Below are positions 24,881 to 36,819 of a DNA stretch of 64,000 bases, one piece after another. This DNA comes from Gnetum montanum. Lineage: Eukaryota > Streptophyta > Gnetopsida > Gnetales > Gnetaceae. A program made the translations under genes and the position numbers. The DNA lies in assembly GCA_015680685.1 (NCBI GenBank), contig MNCI01026298.1, positions 34,551 through 98,550 of the forward strand. Reading direction: 5' to 3'. Each line of letters opens with the position of its first letter. Within the stretch, counting starts at the first letter, position 1. Below the pieces are notes generated by a model. The model worked only from the letters and a program-made list of their open reading frames with translations, did no database searches and was not told the origin of the DNA.

Positions 24881-26434
24881 ACAAAGGAGCATCAATTAAT
24901 GTTCTAATAGAGACCTTCCATTCTTGTTCCAATTCCTTCATCTTGTTGGCATCTTTTAGATGAACTAGTGAAGTGGTGGATGTCCCTAAAGATTGTTGGC
25001 CAAAAATATCCTACCATCAAGATATTTTTGACCATCATTATTCTTACGCAATGGCCTCCAAAATGGCCCTGATGAGCATCTAGGATGACTCTTGGTGTAT
25101 TTGCATTAGGTATGCACCATCATACTAGGTCATTGGTACAAATCTTGTAGAGGGTATCCTTTATTTCTATGTAGTGTTCGACCTAGTGGAGAAATTGTTA
25201 TTTCTTCCTATGGTGTCATTTAATATGAGTCTCCTATGTGAGAAGATATGAGAGAAATTCATTATAACAATTTTTGACCCTTGATGTATGAACTTCAATT
25301 ACCTTAGCAAAGAGAAGCTCATTTGAAAATTGATCAAACAAGGGCTCTTTATCATCATTTTTATTCCATCTTAAATAAGATAGATGATCTCTAACTACAT
25401 TTTTGGTTCCATTTTTATCCACCATTGTTAAATCAAACTCTTGCAAGATCCCCAATCACCATATAACATAAAGGCTCATCACTGGCTTATCCATCTAGGA
25501 AGCAAATTGCATTGTGATTAGTATGTATAAAAATTAGATATACAAGCACATAGTTCCTAAACTTCTCTAGAGAATACACCATTGCCATGAATCTCTTTTT
25601 TATAGTGGTGTAAATGAGTTGTGTACCCATAATTCTTTTGCTTATACATTGGATATAATATGGACAATTTTGATCATTAATTTGTGTGGGTACTACCCCC
25701 AATGCATAGTTGGATGTATTTGTCATTATGTGAAAGAGTTTGGACCAATTAAGAGCATATAGAATTGGTGTTTCTACGAGCTTATGTTTCAAGTATTAGA
25801 ATGTCTAGTTACATTTCCTAGTCTCTTTAAATGCTAAATCCTTCTTGGTAAGCTCAACTAGTGGCTTGACAATTTTGGAGAAGTTTTCAATAGAGAACCT
25901 TTAATAACCAATATGACCAAGGAATGACCTTACATCTTTGATAGTTTGAGGTTTTTCAATGATTTCTTGGATAACCCTTATTTTTTAGGATTCACCTCAA
26001 TTCCTTTCCTTGAAATTCTATGCTCCAAAATAATGCCCTCTTTGGTGTTCAAGTGGTTTTTTTGCTAGTTGAGTTGTAGGTTCATCTCCACACATCATTT
26101 TGGTACCTATTCAAGATGGTCCAATGCTTGTTTAAAATAAGATTCATAGATGGAAAATTCATCCATAAATACTTCTATACCACTACTAATTTTTTGCTAA
26201 AAGATACTTAGAACTAAAATTTGCAAGGTTGTAGAGGCATTACATACGCCAAATAACATCTTCTTATATGTGAAAGTCCCCCAAGAACTAGTGAAAGTTT
26301 TCTTGGCCTAGTCTTTTGGAGAAAGTTATATGTGATTGTACCCACTATACTTATCCAAAAAATTGTAATAGTTATGCCCTATAATTTTATTCAACACTTG
26401 GTTGATAAATGGAAATGGAAAATGATTCTTGAAC
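24881..26434 (-). pseudogene. Element D RT (3' part), RNase H, integrase start
   Basis: High to low: catalytic box VFMDEFSIYE (GAT GAA at 26158-26163, so Asp to Glu as in element A), IKDVRSFLGHIGY near 25930, RNase H with YYIQCISKRIMG, TTIKKRF, YSLEKFRNY and HTNHNAICFL (25487-25792), connection FDLTMVDKNGTKNVV (25234-25455), then the integrase zinc region ending near 24890. The core of integrase is absent. Confidence 0.85.
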
Positions 26435-26439
26435 ATAGC

Positions 26440-27241
26440 TAATGAGTCATGAATTTGTTAACAGCTGTGATAATGCACCCACGATATCGCAGCCCGATGC
26501 CAGTTCCATAAATAAGAGGTGGCTCTCCCTTGTTTCTCCATCCAGCTTAGTTCCTTAGTGAAACTTTGGTAGTTTTATCTCTCTAGAGATCGAATTATTT
26601 TCCAATGTCTGCCCATAGTGTGGTGAATGTAATTGTACAACATCCTTTATTCGAGTGTGACATACTTGGACACGCACATTACCAGAAATAAAGATCAAGA
26701 TTACTTCATCATTGCAGCATTTACTTAGTTTAATTATTTATTTATTTATTTTTCATTTACTACTTTCCTAGTTAATCTCTCTCTCCCTTATCTCATGTTA
26801 AAATGCAGAATGAGTATGACTTGATTACGAGCATTTAAGTGTGACTACTTGGTAACCCAGTAGCGTGCCTAGGATATGCGCTTGGTAATCCCAATGGTAG
26901 TCATGCACGAAGTCCAAGATGTGTACGGATAATCAAGAAATGGATGATCATCACACTTAGGCTAGTTAGATTTTCTCTTACCCTTTCTCTGTTAGCTTGG
27001 ATAATATTACCTTCCATTGCCTTCAGGAGTAGCATTAGATTAGAAACACATCATACACCTCACTCTGGACTAAACCATACATGACAAAGCTAATACTAGT
27101 CCAAGTGGAAAGACAGCAAACTATGACCTAAGGCTAACTATCTAGGTGCCACAACTAGTCCATCTGTGGAGTTCAACCGGATCACACGTGAAAACGCTCG
27201 TATTCGTATGGTTGAGTGTAGGGGTACCTCGCCACTCATCA
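26440..27241 (+). repeat. Element C 5' LTR
   Basis: 802 bp, beginning TAATGAGTCATG (TG changed to TA) and ending CACTCATCA. The TATA box CATAAATA is at 26507-26514. The U3 upstream of it is only about 67 bp, with one clear GATATCGC unit. Confidence 0.88.
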
Positions 27242-27242
27242 T

Positions 27243-27260
27243 TGGCGCCATTGCCAAGGA
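27243..27260 (+). other. tRNA-Asp primer binding site of C
   Basis: TGGCGCCATTGCCAAGGA is complementary, with few mismatches, to the 3' end of plant tRNA-Asp (site form TGGCGCCGTTGCCGGGGA), one base after the LTR. Confidence 0.88.
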
Positions 27261-27384
27261 CGGTGCTAGTTATCTAGATTAGTTATATTATACAAGATCG
27301 CTATATAGAAATTAATGATACATATTTTAGAAAGAAAAAATTATAAAAAAAGTCACATCTAAATTCACACACAGTTTCATAACA

Positions 27385-28602
27385 ATGCCTCTCCTACAAG
27401 AGTACGATAATGCCACACTTAGTGAGGAAGTTCATTGGAGAAGCAACGAACTATATGATGATGAAGATTGGAGTACACAACCTAAAGTGGGGGTTTCTTA
27501 TAAACATTAACAAAAGCAACATCATCCCAACACACAAAAGCATAACTTACCCAATGACGATGAACCCCTACTGGCCACGACAAGCTTAACACAAATACAG
27601 GAGGCTGTTCAAGTCCCATGTAGGCATCGTAAAGAGAGCCGTCTACCTAGGCTCGATTTAAACAACTTTCCTAATTTCTCAGGAGGCTATGACTTAGATC
27701 CACATCAATATTTACAAGCCTTCTATGATGCCTACACATGGAACAATATTGATAATGGTTGGAAAAAACTCAAGCTCTTCCCTATGACACTCGTTGGCCA
27801 AGCAAAAGTATGGTATAGATCATTAAAACCAAATTCAATATGATGCTGGTCAACAATGGTAGAAGTATTTAACAAAAAGTATCAAACCTACACAAGAGTT
27901 TCATCCTTGAGAAAACAAATCCAAGAGTGGAAACAAGCACAACATGAACCCTTGGACACAGCCTTAGAAAGATATTATGCACTATTAAACAATTGTCTGG
28001 GCCATGGGTTTTCCAAGGAAAGACTAATGTACCATATCATTGATGGGCTACGTAATGAAACTAGAGAAACCTTAGGGATGTATGCCCAAGGTCAATTATA
28101 TGAACTACGAACCCATCAAATCCAAGAGCTTATTAAGCAGGTAGCAAAAGAAGAAGGAGAATTGGCTAGATGGGAGAGTGTTGAAAAACATCAACGGGAC
28201 CAAAATCTTAACCTAACAAAGGTCCATGATCATAAAAAGGAGAAATTAACCTATCACAAGGAGAAAGAACTATCTTTTCTGATATAACAATCATTAGAAG
28301 AAGTCGAGGCAAAGATCAATATGATGTTGGACTGGACATATCAAAAGTGTGGAGAATGTGTCAATATTATTGGAGATAGAGTTTTGGCAGCCCAAGAAGC
28401 AGGAAAAAACATTAGACATTCAGAAAGAAGGAATGAGGGAAATAAGTGCTCAACTGCTAATCATACATATGATTGCAACATATGCCTATACGATCACCCC
28501 AAGGGTCAATGCCCAATCTTGTTACATTTATATGAGCATTGGGGAAACACGCTACATCCAAAGTTCGTACAGAGGTATTTTGTTCGATCACAATGGCAAT
28601 AA
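27385..28602 (+). pseudogene. Element C gag, nearly intact
   Basis: One frame from ATG at 27385 to the stop at 28600-28602 (about 405 codons) is broken only by stops near 27510, 27841 and 28285. It holds NFSGGYDLDPHQYLQAFYDAY, WKKLKLFP, AKVWYRSL, the retrotransposon gag core (27856-28287), the LGMYAQGQLYELRTHQIQEL segment, and CNICLYDHPKGQC, a CX2CX3HX4C zinc-knuckle-like motif. It aligns with B (50079-50660) and D. With pol missing, particles from another element would be needed for mobility. Antisense frames here are shadows. Confidence 0.85.
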
Positions 28603-29130
28603 TCCCAGTCATGGGGGAGACCACCACTAAACTAGAGACACCCTTCATATTATTCAAATCCAAACGCTTATCAAGTTCAACATCCTGTTTCTCCAACTGG
28701 GCCACCATACTCTATTGCACCACATTACTATTCTCCACAATACTATCAGCCCATGCCTCCAACACAACCATCGCCTTGTGCACCTTATACCCCTCCTAAT
28801 TTTTAACATTCTCATCCTTTGCCTCCTTCCACATCACCACCAACTGTTATTAAGATGTGTGCACCACCGCAACAACCCACGAACACTACTTGTGCTACTA
28901 CTTCCAACAGCAATGAAAAGCCTCCTCGACATCCAAAGCATCCCTTCTTTAAACATGACCGTAAAAAGGGAAAACACAATTCTGAGGCCACTACATCCTC
29001 CAACTTAGCACAAGTCCCACATTGTGGTGCACCCTTATCTTCAAATCCAACACTTCATGTTACTTCATCAGGGCCACCAACTCACACTCCAACAACAAAA
29101 CAGCCCAATGAACATAAGAATGGAGAGTGA
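28603..29130 (+). pseudogene. Element C Pro/Tyr-rich gag tail
   Basis: Low-complexity coding-like sequence rich in Pro, Tyr, His, Ser and Thr codons. The same kind of stretch follows gag in B (51100-51500) and D (33740-33900). The open frames at 28539-28799, 28715-29008 and 28819-29130 are alternative readings of it. Protease would be expected next but is deleted. Confidence 0.55.
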
Positions 29131-30720
29131 CAACCTAATCCTTGCATACCATCTAACGGTCCTAAATATCATAGTGGGTTAACTCATTATCTAGGAACTC
29201 CATCATATAAATTGCCCCACTATGCCCATTACAATCAAGTATGTGAACCCTGATGGGGTAAGTATCACTAAGTTCCAATATTTCTAACATGCAAGGATCC
29301 TCACCCTTCATTTATTAATCCTTTCCATGCTCAACCATTTAGTTATGGGGGATGTCCCCCATTTTAATAATAAGCAGGATTAATAAATATTTTTCATTTT
29401 CTTTAATTTTTCAATTTTTTTTCCAGTTTTTCATTTTTCAACTTCTTGTTTTATCTTTTTATCTTTTTGTATTTTTTTCTTTTTGTAAGTAATCTTGTTT
29501 ATGAATAAAACACTCATGTGGATTGTTGGTTGAGGTGTGTTTTATGTTATCGTGTTCAAGTGATCAATTATGTGGACAATGAGCCCATTACACCCACTCA
29601 TCCACTCTACAAATAAGAGGTTTTGTCTGAGGGTACAGTGATATTCTTAACATTCTTAAAACTTAAAATTAATTTTGTGTTCATTGTACCCAGAATGAAG
29701 AAGTATGGACCAAGGGGGAATGATTAGGGTGTGACATCAAGGGGACTTTTGGATTCTCTTTGGTGGCGTCTGTGGAAGTTATCATGCAACGTGGTTGTAC
29801 TAAGATCCTTGTAGATCTAATGAAAAATGGGAGTAAGAGTAATCAAAAGGGCACTCAAAAAATTAATGCTATGCTAGGGGGTCCCACTGGAAAGACATGC
29901 ATCCATGCTTGAAGGTTGGCAGCTTCTCTAGATTTAGTATTAAAAAAAAAAGAAAAAAAAACAAAGTGCCACAAACAAAAATCACTCCTCCCTTGAATAA
30001 AATGCCAAGTGATCGTACGCCTTGTTGTTATGGTACTCTCATAGTTGTTCATCATGGGATGAAACAATGCGATGTCACTAATTAGAGGAATGGACTTGGT
30101 CCTGACCTTGGAATGATGGGTTAATGACACCTTAATCATGTTTTTCACGCAGGATTCACTATGCCCTGGGTCAGTTACCTCATGTCCCAATATCTACGAT
30201 CCCTTTCTATGGTTCATCTCATCTCACTGTTTGTGTAATTTTAGCTCAGGTCATGTGTAACATAGAATTCTTACCTCATTCCTATGATAATTACATGTGT
30301 GTGTTTTGTGGAATCAGTGAGAATTACATTTAACCCTTCTAGTGTCCATAGACACTTTAAGTGTGGTTACACAAGGGCATTATAGGTAAGAACCTGCTTT
30401 GGGGAGGACCCACTTGTGTAATCTTTTGTAATCTTTACTTATGACATTTCTCACACCTACCATCTCTTACCCTCAGCTTACTTTTCATAACATTCTTTCC
30501 CTATTATTAATACCCCTCTGAATTTCAACGTTCCCATGAACCATCACATAACCTTTTTCTTACCACCTAAGGTTTTATTGATAAAATCCACACCATCATC
30601 ATTAATTGTACCTTTCAAATTAATAGAATTATCCTAGAACTCCTTTATAATATCCCAATGTCCTCAATTTACAACGTTGATTTCAAAATAATCCTTTAAA
30701 AATTTGGTATTTTTGTTATG
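29131..30720 (+). other. Spacer of element C
   Basis: A T-rich tract (29390-29490) ends in AATAAA (29504-29509). Further blocks match the B spacer, including AAGAACCTGCTTTGGGGAGG near 30391 against the B counterpart near 56672. No gene is supported; the frames at 29855-30190 are not conserved. Confidence 0.6.
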
Positions 30721-30724
30721 CCTC

Positions 30725-30796
30725 ATGTCACTAGGGACGCGATATCGCATACATGATGTATCGTACGTGATATCGCGTCACCGCAACCTATAAATA
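30725..30796 (+). promoter_or_regulatory. Internal LTR-like promoter block of C
   Basis: GATATCGCATACATGATG, CGTACGTGATATCGCGTCAC and TATAAATA (30789-30796) closely mirror the 3' LTR of C just upstream of its own TATA box (GATATCGCGTACGTGATATT, CCGTCACCAG, TATAAATA at 31689-31696). After the poly-C gap the leader (GTGGGGGAGTTTTTCAAATT) matches the ORF2 leader of B. Function as a promoter is inferred. Confidence 0.6.
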
Positions 30797-30805
30797 GGTG
30801 ACCAC

Positions 30806-30806
<1 letters not shown>

Positions 30807-30852
<46 letters not shown>

Positions 30853-30853
30853 N
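30807..30853. other. 46-base poly-C run ending in N
   Basis: A run of C from 30807 to 30852 is followed by a single N at 30853. This is most likely an assembly gap or a sequencing artefact. The proline- and glycine-run frames across it are meaningless. Confidence 0.8.
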
Positions 30854-31378
30854 ATCATTCACGTGGGGGAGTTTTTCAAATTTTTCTCTACGACTTGCGA
30901 TTGAGCGACCCTTGCTTTTCTCACTATATCTCGCTCGCTGGTACCCCAAAGGATCCTCATTATGGCCTACCCTCTCTGAAAGCAGTGCCTGGTATACCAA
31001 TTTTGGCACAATAGGGAGCAAGGCACCACTGTCAATATTTGTGGTGTGACTATTGATTTCTTTGTTCAAGCCATTTCAGAAGTATTAAACCTTTCAAATA
31101 CAGGGCTAAAGGTTTCTTAGAACCAGCTGGACACTTTCAGAACCAAGCAACTTAATAAACTATTGATAGAGAATAAAAGGGTGGCAGAAGAAAAAGAGAA
31201 GGCTGATTGGGATGCCTCTATGGCACAAGCGCAAACTTACGTGCATGCCAAGGCACTCAAGGCCTTACAAGAGGAGAAATTCCAAGCCATACTTCAATGC
31301 CATCAAATCCCAAGACCTAGAGCTCAAGAAAAGGGAAAGACACCTATGGAGGAGCCATCACCACCAGGAACTACATGA
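30854..31378 (+). pseudogene. Element C ORF2 remnant
   Basis: After a leader like that of B, a degenerate frame reads FWHNREQGTTVNICGVTIDF then VQAISEVLNLSN, matching the N-terminal ORF2 segment of A (6826-6960) and B (57957-58080). It then jumps to a charged, probably coiled-coil tail (31163-31378) ending TPMEEPSPPG. The central domain and most of the coiled coil are deleted. Confidence 0.6.
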
Positions 31379-31550
31379 GTTCCACCATTTTGTAATCATA
31401 GGATATTCGTTTGTGTTGTGTCTCAATTTTTTTATGACTCCACACTGCAGCATGAATCCATTCTAGCCAATCAATAATCCCATACCTATCCACTATGTAA
31501 TCAATGGAGCTTGTTCTCACTTTAACTCGAGGACAAGTTTTCATTCAGTC

Positions 31551-31559
31551 ATGGGGGTA
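31551..31559 (+). other. Polypurine tract of C
   Basis: ATGGGGGTA directly precedes the 3' LTR, identical in form to the tract of B. It primes plus-strand cDNA. Confidence 0.75.
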
Positions 31560-32305
31560 TGATGAGTCATGAATTTGCTAACAACTGCGATAACACACCC
31601 ACGATAACGCACCCACGATATCACACCCGCGATATTGCATCCTTCCTTGTGATATCGCGTACGTGATATTGCAACCCGTCACCAGTTCTATAAATAAGAG
31701 GTAGCTCTCCCTTGTTTCTCCACCCAGTTTAGTCCCTTAGAGAAACTTTGGTAGTTTTATCTCTCTAGAGATAGAATTATTTTCTAGTGTCTNTTTATTT
31801 AATTGTTATTTAATTATTATTTACTACTTTCCTAGTTAATCTCTCTCTCCCTTATCTCATGTTAAAACATGGAATGAGTACGACTTGATTACAAGCATTT
31901 AAGTGTGACTACTTAGTAACCTAGTAGCGTGCCTAGGATCTGCGCTTGGTAATCCCAGTGGTAGTCATGCACAAAGTCCAAGATGTTTACGGATAATTAA
32001 GGAACAGATGCTCATCGCACTTAGGCTAGTTAGATTTTCTCTTACCCTTTCTCTGTTAGCTTAGATAATATTACCTTCCATTGCCTCCAAGAGTAGCATT
32101 AGATTAGAAACACATCATACACCTCACTCTAGACTAAACCATAACTGACAAAGCTAATACTAGTCCAAGTGGGAAGACAGTGAACTGCGACCTAAGGATA
32201 ACTATCTAGGTGCCACAACTAGTCCATCTGTGGAGTTTGACTAGATCATGTGTGAAAACGCTCGTATTCATATGGTTGAGTGTAGGGATACCTCGCCACT
32301 CATCA
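31560..32305 (+). repeat. Element C 3' LTR, with a gap
   Basis: 746 bp, TGATGAGTCATG to CACTCATCA, TATA box at 31689-31696. U3 upstream of TATA is about 129 bp, with several more GATAACGC/GATATCGC units than the 5' copy. An N at 31793 replaces about 120 bp present in the 5' LTR. Confidence 0.87.
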
Positions 32306-33420
32306 ATAGCCATGTTCAATAGCTAAAAGTATATATAAACTCTCTATTTTCCATCTTTCTTGATACAATAACAAGTGAGCTTATCCACTCACTCTCTATC
32401 ACCAAATAGATGAATCTTACCTTAAGAAGTTTCTCAAAATCACTTTTAATAACATATTTCAATTTTAGATTCAATCTCTTGTATGGTTATCTCTTGGGTT
32501 TGATAGTGGAGTTTGTGTAGATACGATGTTGACATATGCATGGATTTTATTTTTGTTAATTCATCATATGATCAAGCATATGTTGTTGGCCATCTATTGA
32601 CTACCTTTAGTAGCTTTTCCTTATGTTTCTTAGTGAGCTAGGCATTGATGATTACTAGCTTTTCATTGTTAAAGAATACATATTTGAGAGATTTCAATAA
32701 GGATTTTAGTTCCAAGGGCTGTTTTTTAGAAGTATCAGGGATTTCCAACTCTCTCTAATCCATTTCTACTTGTTTTCTATATTCTACTTCAAAGATTTAA
32801 TTATAGATTTGCTCCATTTTGTTCATATTTTTAGTATAAGAACTTGTGAAGATTTCAACTGGCTTTATGCACATTGTAGAACTAGAGCTATCATTTATGA
32901 TCATTCACTCGATAGCTTCTCATTTTTTGGATGCTGGGTACAAGCATCTTTGGATGTCTATGGTTTCAACATCCTTCTTACATGCTATAATAGATGTGCT
33001 CTTCACTGTCCATATTTTCTGCATGTAATGATACCCTCTATCATGTATGTACTGCATGGAACCATCTTCTTCTTAATCTTTCAAACTTATTTTTCTTGAA
33101 AATTTCCAAGGAGAGGTCTCTAATCATTAACTTGGCATCAATTATACTTAGCCAAGTCCTTCCCATGATAATTGGGAATTCCTATTTGCATTTTTCTACA
33201 TGGAAAGCTAAGAAGTCTGTTGGATATGATCATCCAAATACAGTAGTCAAAATATCCTTCACCAATTTCAAGGACATGGTGATGGAATGATCAGCAAGCT
33301 CTAAGTTGATGTTACATTTCTTAAGTAGAGGCAAGTTCAAATTTTTGTACATTTCTTGAGAAATTAAGTTCATACTAAAACCTAAGTCTAATAGAGCCTT
33401 CCATAGATCATTTCATGCAA
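32306..33420 (-). pseudogene. Element D protease and RT start
   Basis: Protease: ALLDLGFSMNLIS near 33395 (catalytic Asp kept), LELADHSITMSLKLVKD, FGWSYPTDF, FPIIMGRTWLS and LSLEIF. Then the linker and the start of RT near 32310-32400, where C is inserted. It aligns throughout with A and B. Confidence 0.85.
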
Positions 33421-34489
33421 CATGTAAATAAATTAGACGACATCCAAGATCAGTTATTTTTCTAGAAAAATGTCATACCTATATCTAGTCTATGACTACA
33501 TGAATTAACATGACAGTATGTACATTTTATGATCTTTGGTTTGAAAGTGGCTTGGTAAATATCTCTAGAGTAATTTAAGAAGCCATAAATGCTTGCCATG
33601 ATTTATGTGGACTTTTGGACTTGAAGAGAATTATTTTCTAAGGCTTAGACTCAAAACCATGTGAATTATCATATAGCTAGAAATTTATAGCTTGCATGAC
33701 ATTGCATTGCTAAGGTTGTGATGGTATCTCATCTTTCAAAGATGATGTAGGTGGTAAAGGAGTAGAGATGTGAGCTACATAGTATTGTTGTGAATAATGA
33801 GGATTGCAAGCAAAAGGAGATTTGGATCATGGAGTGGTAGGTCTATGATATTCAGGAGAATAATAGTGATAAAAAGAAGAAGTATGGTCTATAGAGCTAA
33901 TGGGAAAATAGGCTACTAGATATAGTATCCATATGGATTAGGTTGACAATACGGATATTATTACCTTGGTCATGGCATCCTCCATGACTATGGATTTTTT
34001 CATTGATGGTATTAATCTTGAGGTTGAGGTGGTATTCCACTTGGATAATATTATTACTAGTGGAACTATTGCTGATAATTACCTTGCAGATAAGGTAATC
34101 TCCTAGGTGGTTCATATTAGCCGATGTTACACCCTTCATCTTCTATTTTGGAATCTACAATTTCATTAATTACTATAGCCTTACCTTTCTATTAATGATA
34201 GTTCTTTACTGCATCCTTTCTCTTTCTTTTGTCTTTATCCTTATTCCCCTATTCCTCCATAATTTTTAGAGCATTTTGGAAGATCTCATCCAATGAGTCA
34301 TATATTTTATCCATCTTAGTCATTATCTCTATGATAGATTTTTGAATCAAGAAAGTTTTTCTCTCTATAGCCTTCTCTAGTGGTGCTTGTTCCTTAGGAT
34401 TGCAAATATGTACATCCATTTTAAAAATGGAGGAATCAATGCTTTCTCTCTTTTTTAGTTCTTTCTCTCTTTTTTTCACTTGATCAATA
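33421..34489 (-). pseudogene. Element D gag C-terminal part
   Basis: A Lys/Glu-rich segment (34249-34479) aligns with the gag end of B near 50640-50960, including the KGKAIVINEIVDS form of KGKVAIVEEVVKS, followed by a Pro/Tyr/His-rich tail (33740-33900). It is cut at 34489 by the LTR-like block. Confidence 0.75.
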
Positions 34490-35356
34490 TGCGTTTTGGT
34501 ACGTGGGGTTTACACCTCAATAGATCCCAATATGATCCAATCTATAAATTTCAAGAAAATCTAACTTAGAAAATAATAACATAATAAAGTAGAGAAAATA
34601 TTTTTTTATATTAATAAAATTCTTAAAATAAATAGAAAATACATTAAAGATGAGAAGCCAAGTTCAACTCACAACTCTCCTAACAATCTTAGCAACCACA
34701 CTTGTCCTATCTTAATTCATAATTTCTCAAAATGGAGCCCAAGATCAAGACAAGATACTTATAAGAGATTCCCCTAACCTCTGTCAAGTCATCTCCCTTG
34801 CCTCTCACTCAACTTTCTTGCACAAGCTCTCTTCTTGCACAAGTTCTCTTCCCTTGTACAAGCTCTCTTTCCTCAAGAGCTCTCTCTCTTGCCCTCTGTT
34901 GGGATGTTTAGCCTTCAACATTTGTACTTTAGCCCTTGGCACTTCAACACTTTGGCACTTACAATGGTGAATTACATCAATATTTATAACCAAAAAAAAG
35001 GTAAAAACACCAGAAACATTTCCTCAACTCAACTTGAGGTTCTTTTGATGTTTTTCAAGTCTCCTCATCTTCTCCCAAGCTGTTTCCATCTTACTTTGGC
35101 ATGTTTTTAGGTGTTTTGGGCTCATTTTGATGAGTTTAAGGGGTTCCAAGATCTATGGGGACCTTCTTGAAGGCATCCAGATGTTTCAAACATCAAAACA
35201 AGCATTTTTATTTTTGGCACCTACAAGATAGATGCTAACTAGAAAGATAGATGTCTTAGTGTAGACATCTGCCTATAATTGTAGACATCTAAGGACTATA
35301 CTAGAAATCTACTAAAAATAATAATCACCTCATCCAAAAGCTAGGTTTTCATATAA
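34490..35356 (-). repeat. LTR-like block between D gag and element E
   Basis: It starts TGCGTTTTGG exactly where D gag stops. On the minus strand it has an AGACATCT/AGATGTCT cluster (35230-35292) at its upstream end and a TATAAATA word near 34980, the layout of an LTR read from right to left. It has no primer site, polypurine tract or coding region. It may be a solo LTR, or a rearranged extension of the E LTR. Confidence 0.4.
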
Positions 35357-36252
35357 CACTAAAGTAAGTTTACTCTAGATATTATGCAAAGATAAAACTT
35401 TTTGCTAGAAAATAAGAAAACTAGATATCTTCAATTAATTTATTAGAAGATTACAATAGGGTTCACACAATCCACAAGCATCAAAAACCTATCATACTCA
35501 ATCGATATTACAAAGAATGAGGCTTTACAATCATACAATGTCTATTCTCAATGCAAGACTCAACCAATAGAAATCTCTACCATAACCAGGGACTAAGATC
35601 TCAACTCACAAGTAAGATATAAGAGAATAGAACACATAGACCAACACACCACAAGCTGATCTTGGAGTTGTAATCACTATTTGTACTCACCTAACGTGCT
35701 CATCTACTATATCTTGTTTAGCTCTCCACTCTTAAGAGCATTTTATTTCACTCCTTTTGCATAAAATCTCTTTCTTCTCTCTTCTTCACAAATGGATACA
35801 TACATATTATAGAGATTCAAAATCCTAGGAATCTTTCTATTTTCCTTCATTGATGTTTCCCACAAGGATCTAAAGTCTTTTGGATGTTTTCTAACTGAAA
35901 CACCACATTAGAGCTTTTTCCCTCACTATCTTAGATGTCTCTATATTTGATGGGATGTCTATTATGAAAGCCCTACTTTTGGAAGAGATGTCTACTATTT
36001 TTGGTAGATGTTTATCTGATCCATAGGCATTTATAATTCTAGGTAGATGTCTATAATTCTTGGTAGACACATACACTGAGATGCCTATAATCCTAGGTAG
36101 ATTCTATCTTGTAGGTACTAAAACATCCAAGAATCATCATCATCAAAAATCAATGCAATAAGATACACTAGCCCAGGTCTTCTTCAAGCACAAAAACCTA
36201 CAAAATCAACTTTTAGGGCAAGCATCAAGAAATAAAAAGAGGTGTTCCTACA
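35357..36252 (-). repeat. Element E 3' LTR
   Basis: About 896 bp. The U3 side (minus start TGTAGGAACACC at 36252) is clear; the left limit is uncertain because the first bases differ from the other copy. An AGATGTCT/AGACATCT array lies at about 35925-36110. Confidence 0.65.
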
Positions 36253-36819
36253 CTAGCTCTTCTATCCTTCAAAAGGGAACTCATGTGAATAAAGAAGTAG
36301 GGTTTGAAGTGACCCCTCACTTAACAAGTTTCATCTCATGGATCCATACAGCATCATCAGCAGATTGATCCTTCCAATGGATAAAATATTCATGCCTCTT
36401 AACTCTATGAGTGTCAAAAGCTTTCCTTCGCTTAAGTATGATTGCCTTCCTTTCCATTGAAGGCTTGGATTGATCAATAGCCCCCTTCAACTCATTGATG
36501 CTACCCTATATGGTCTTCTCATTAGCTGGTTCATGATAGTGCACAAGATCTAAAACATTAAACATAAAAGACATATCAACATCATTTCGTAAATCAATCT
36601 CAAAATCATTATCATTAATCTTAGCCTAGATATTGAAAGTTTCAATCTTTTTAGCTTTTAATTTGAAGATGTTAACACCTCTCAATCGCTTCTTCTTTAA
36701 GTGCACCCAAACCAAGTAACCAACAACAAAATTAGACTTTTGCTTGCCTTCATTCCTCTTGAGGACTTTCTCTTCAACCTAGTTCTCAAGATTTGAATTA
36801 ACTTATGCATGGAGATTCC
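36253..36819 (-). pseudogene. Element E integrase C-terminus, chromodomain-like
   Basis: Reading down: YLVWVHLKKKRLRG, FKLKAKKIETF, INDNDFEIDL, MFNVLDLV, the usual post-core region of chromovirus integrases, then RHEYFIHWKDQSADDAVWI near 36340-36400, resembling a chromodomain (eYlvkWkgys...tWep). Such domains steer insertion to certain chromatin. Just upstream of the LTR, GAAGGATAGAAGAGCTAG is a polypurine tract candidate. Confidence 0.75.

Larger units (their letters stand above)
26440..32305 (+). mobile_element. Element C: pol-less Athila-like retrotransposon
   Basis: LTRs 26440-27241 and 31560-32305 are flanked by perfect 5 bp duplications ATAGC (26435-26439 and 32306-32310). The internal part has a tRNA-Asp primer site, gag, a Pro/Tyr-rich tail, the spacer, an ORF2 remnant and a polypurine tract. 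Protease, RT and integrase are absent. It interrupts RT of D. Intact duplications and a nearly open gag make it the youngest-looking insertion here. Confidence 0.88.

Noticed and set aside
28457-28708. Minus-strand frame within element C gag
   Set aside because: Antisense shadow of gag.
30788-31069. Open frames with long Gly or Pro runs
   Set aside because: They are translations of the poly-C run and the N; artefact of an assembly gap.
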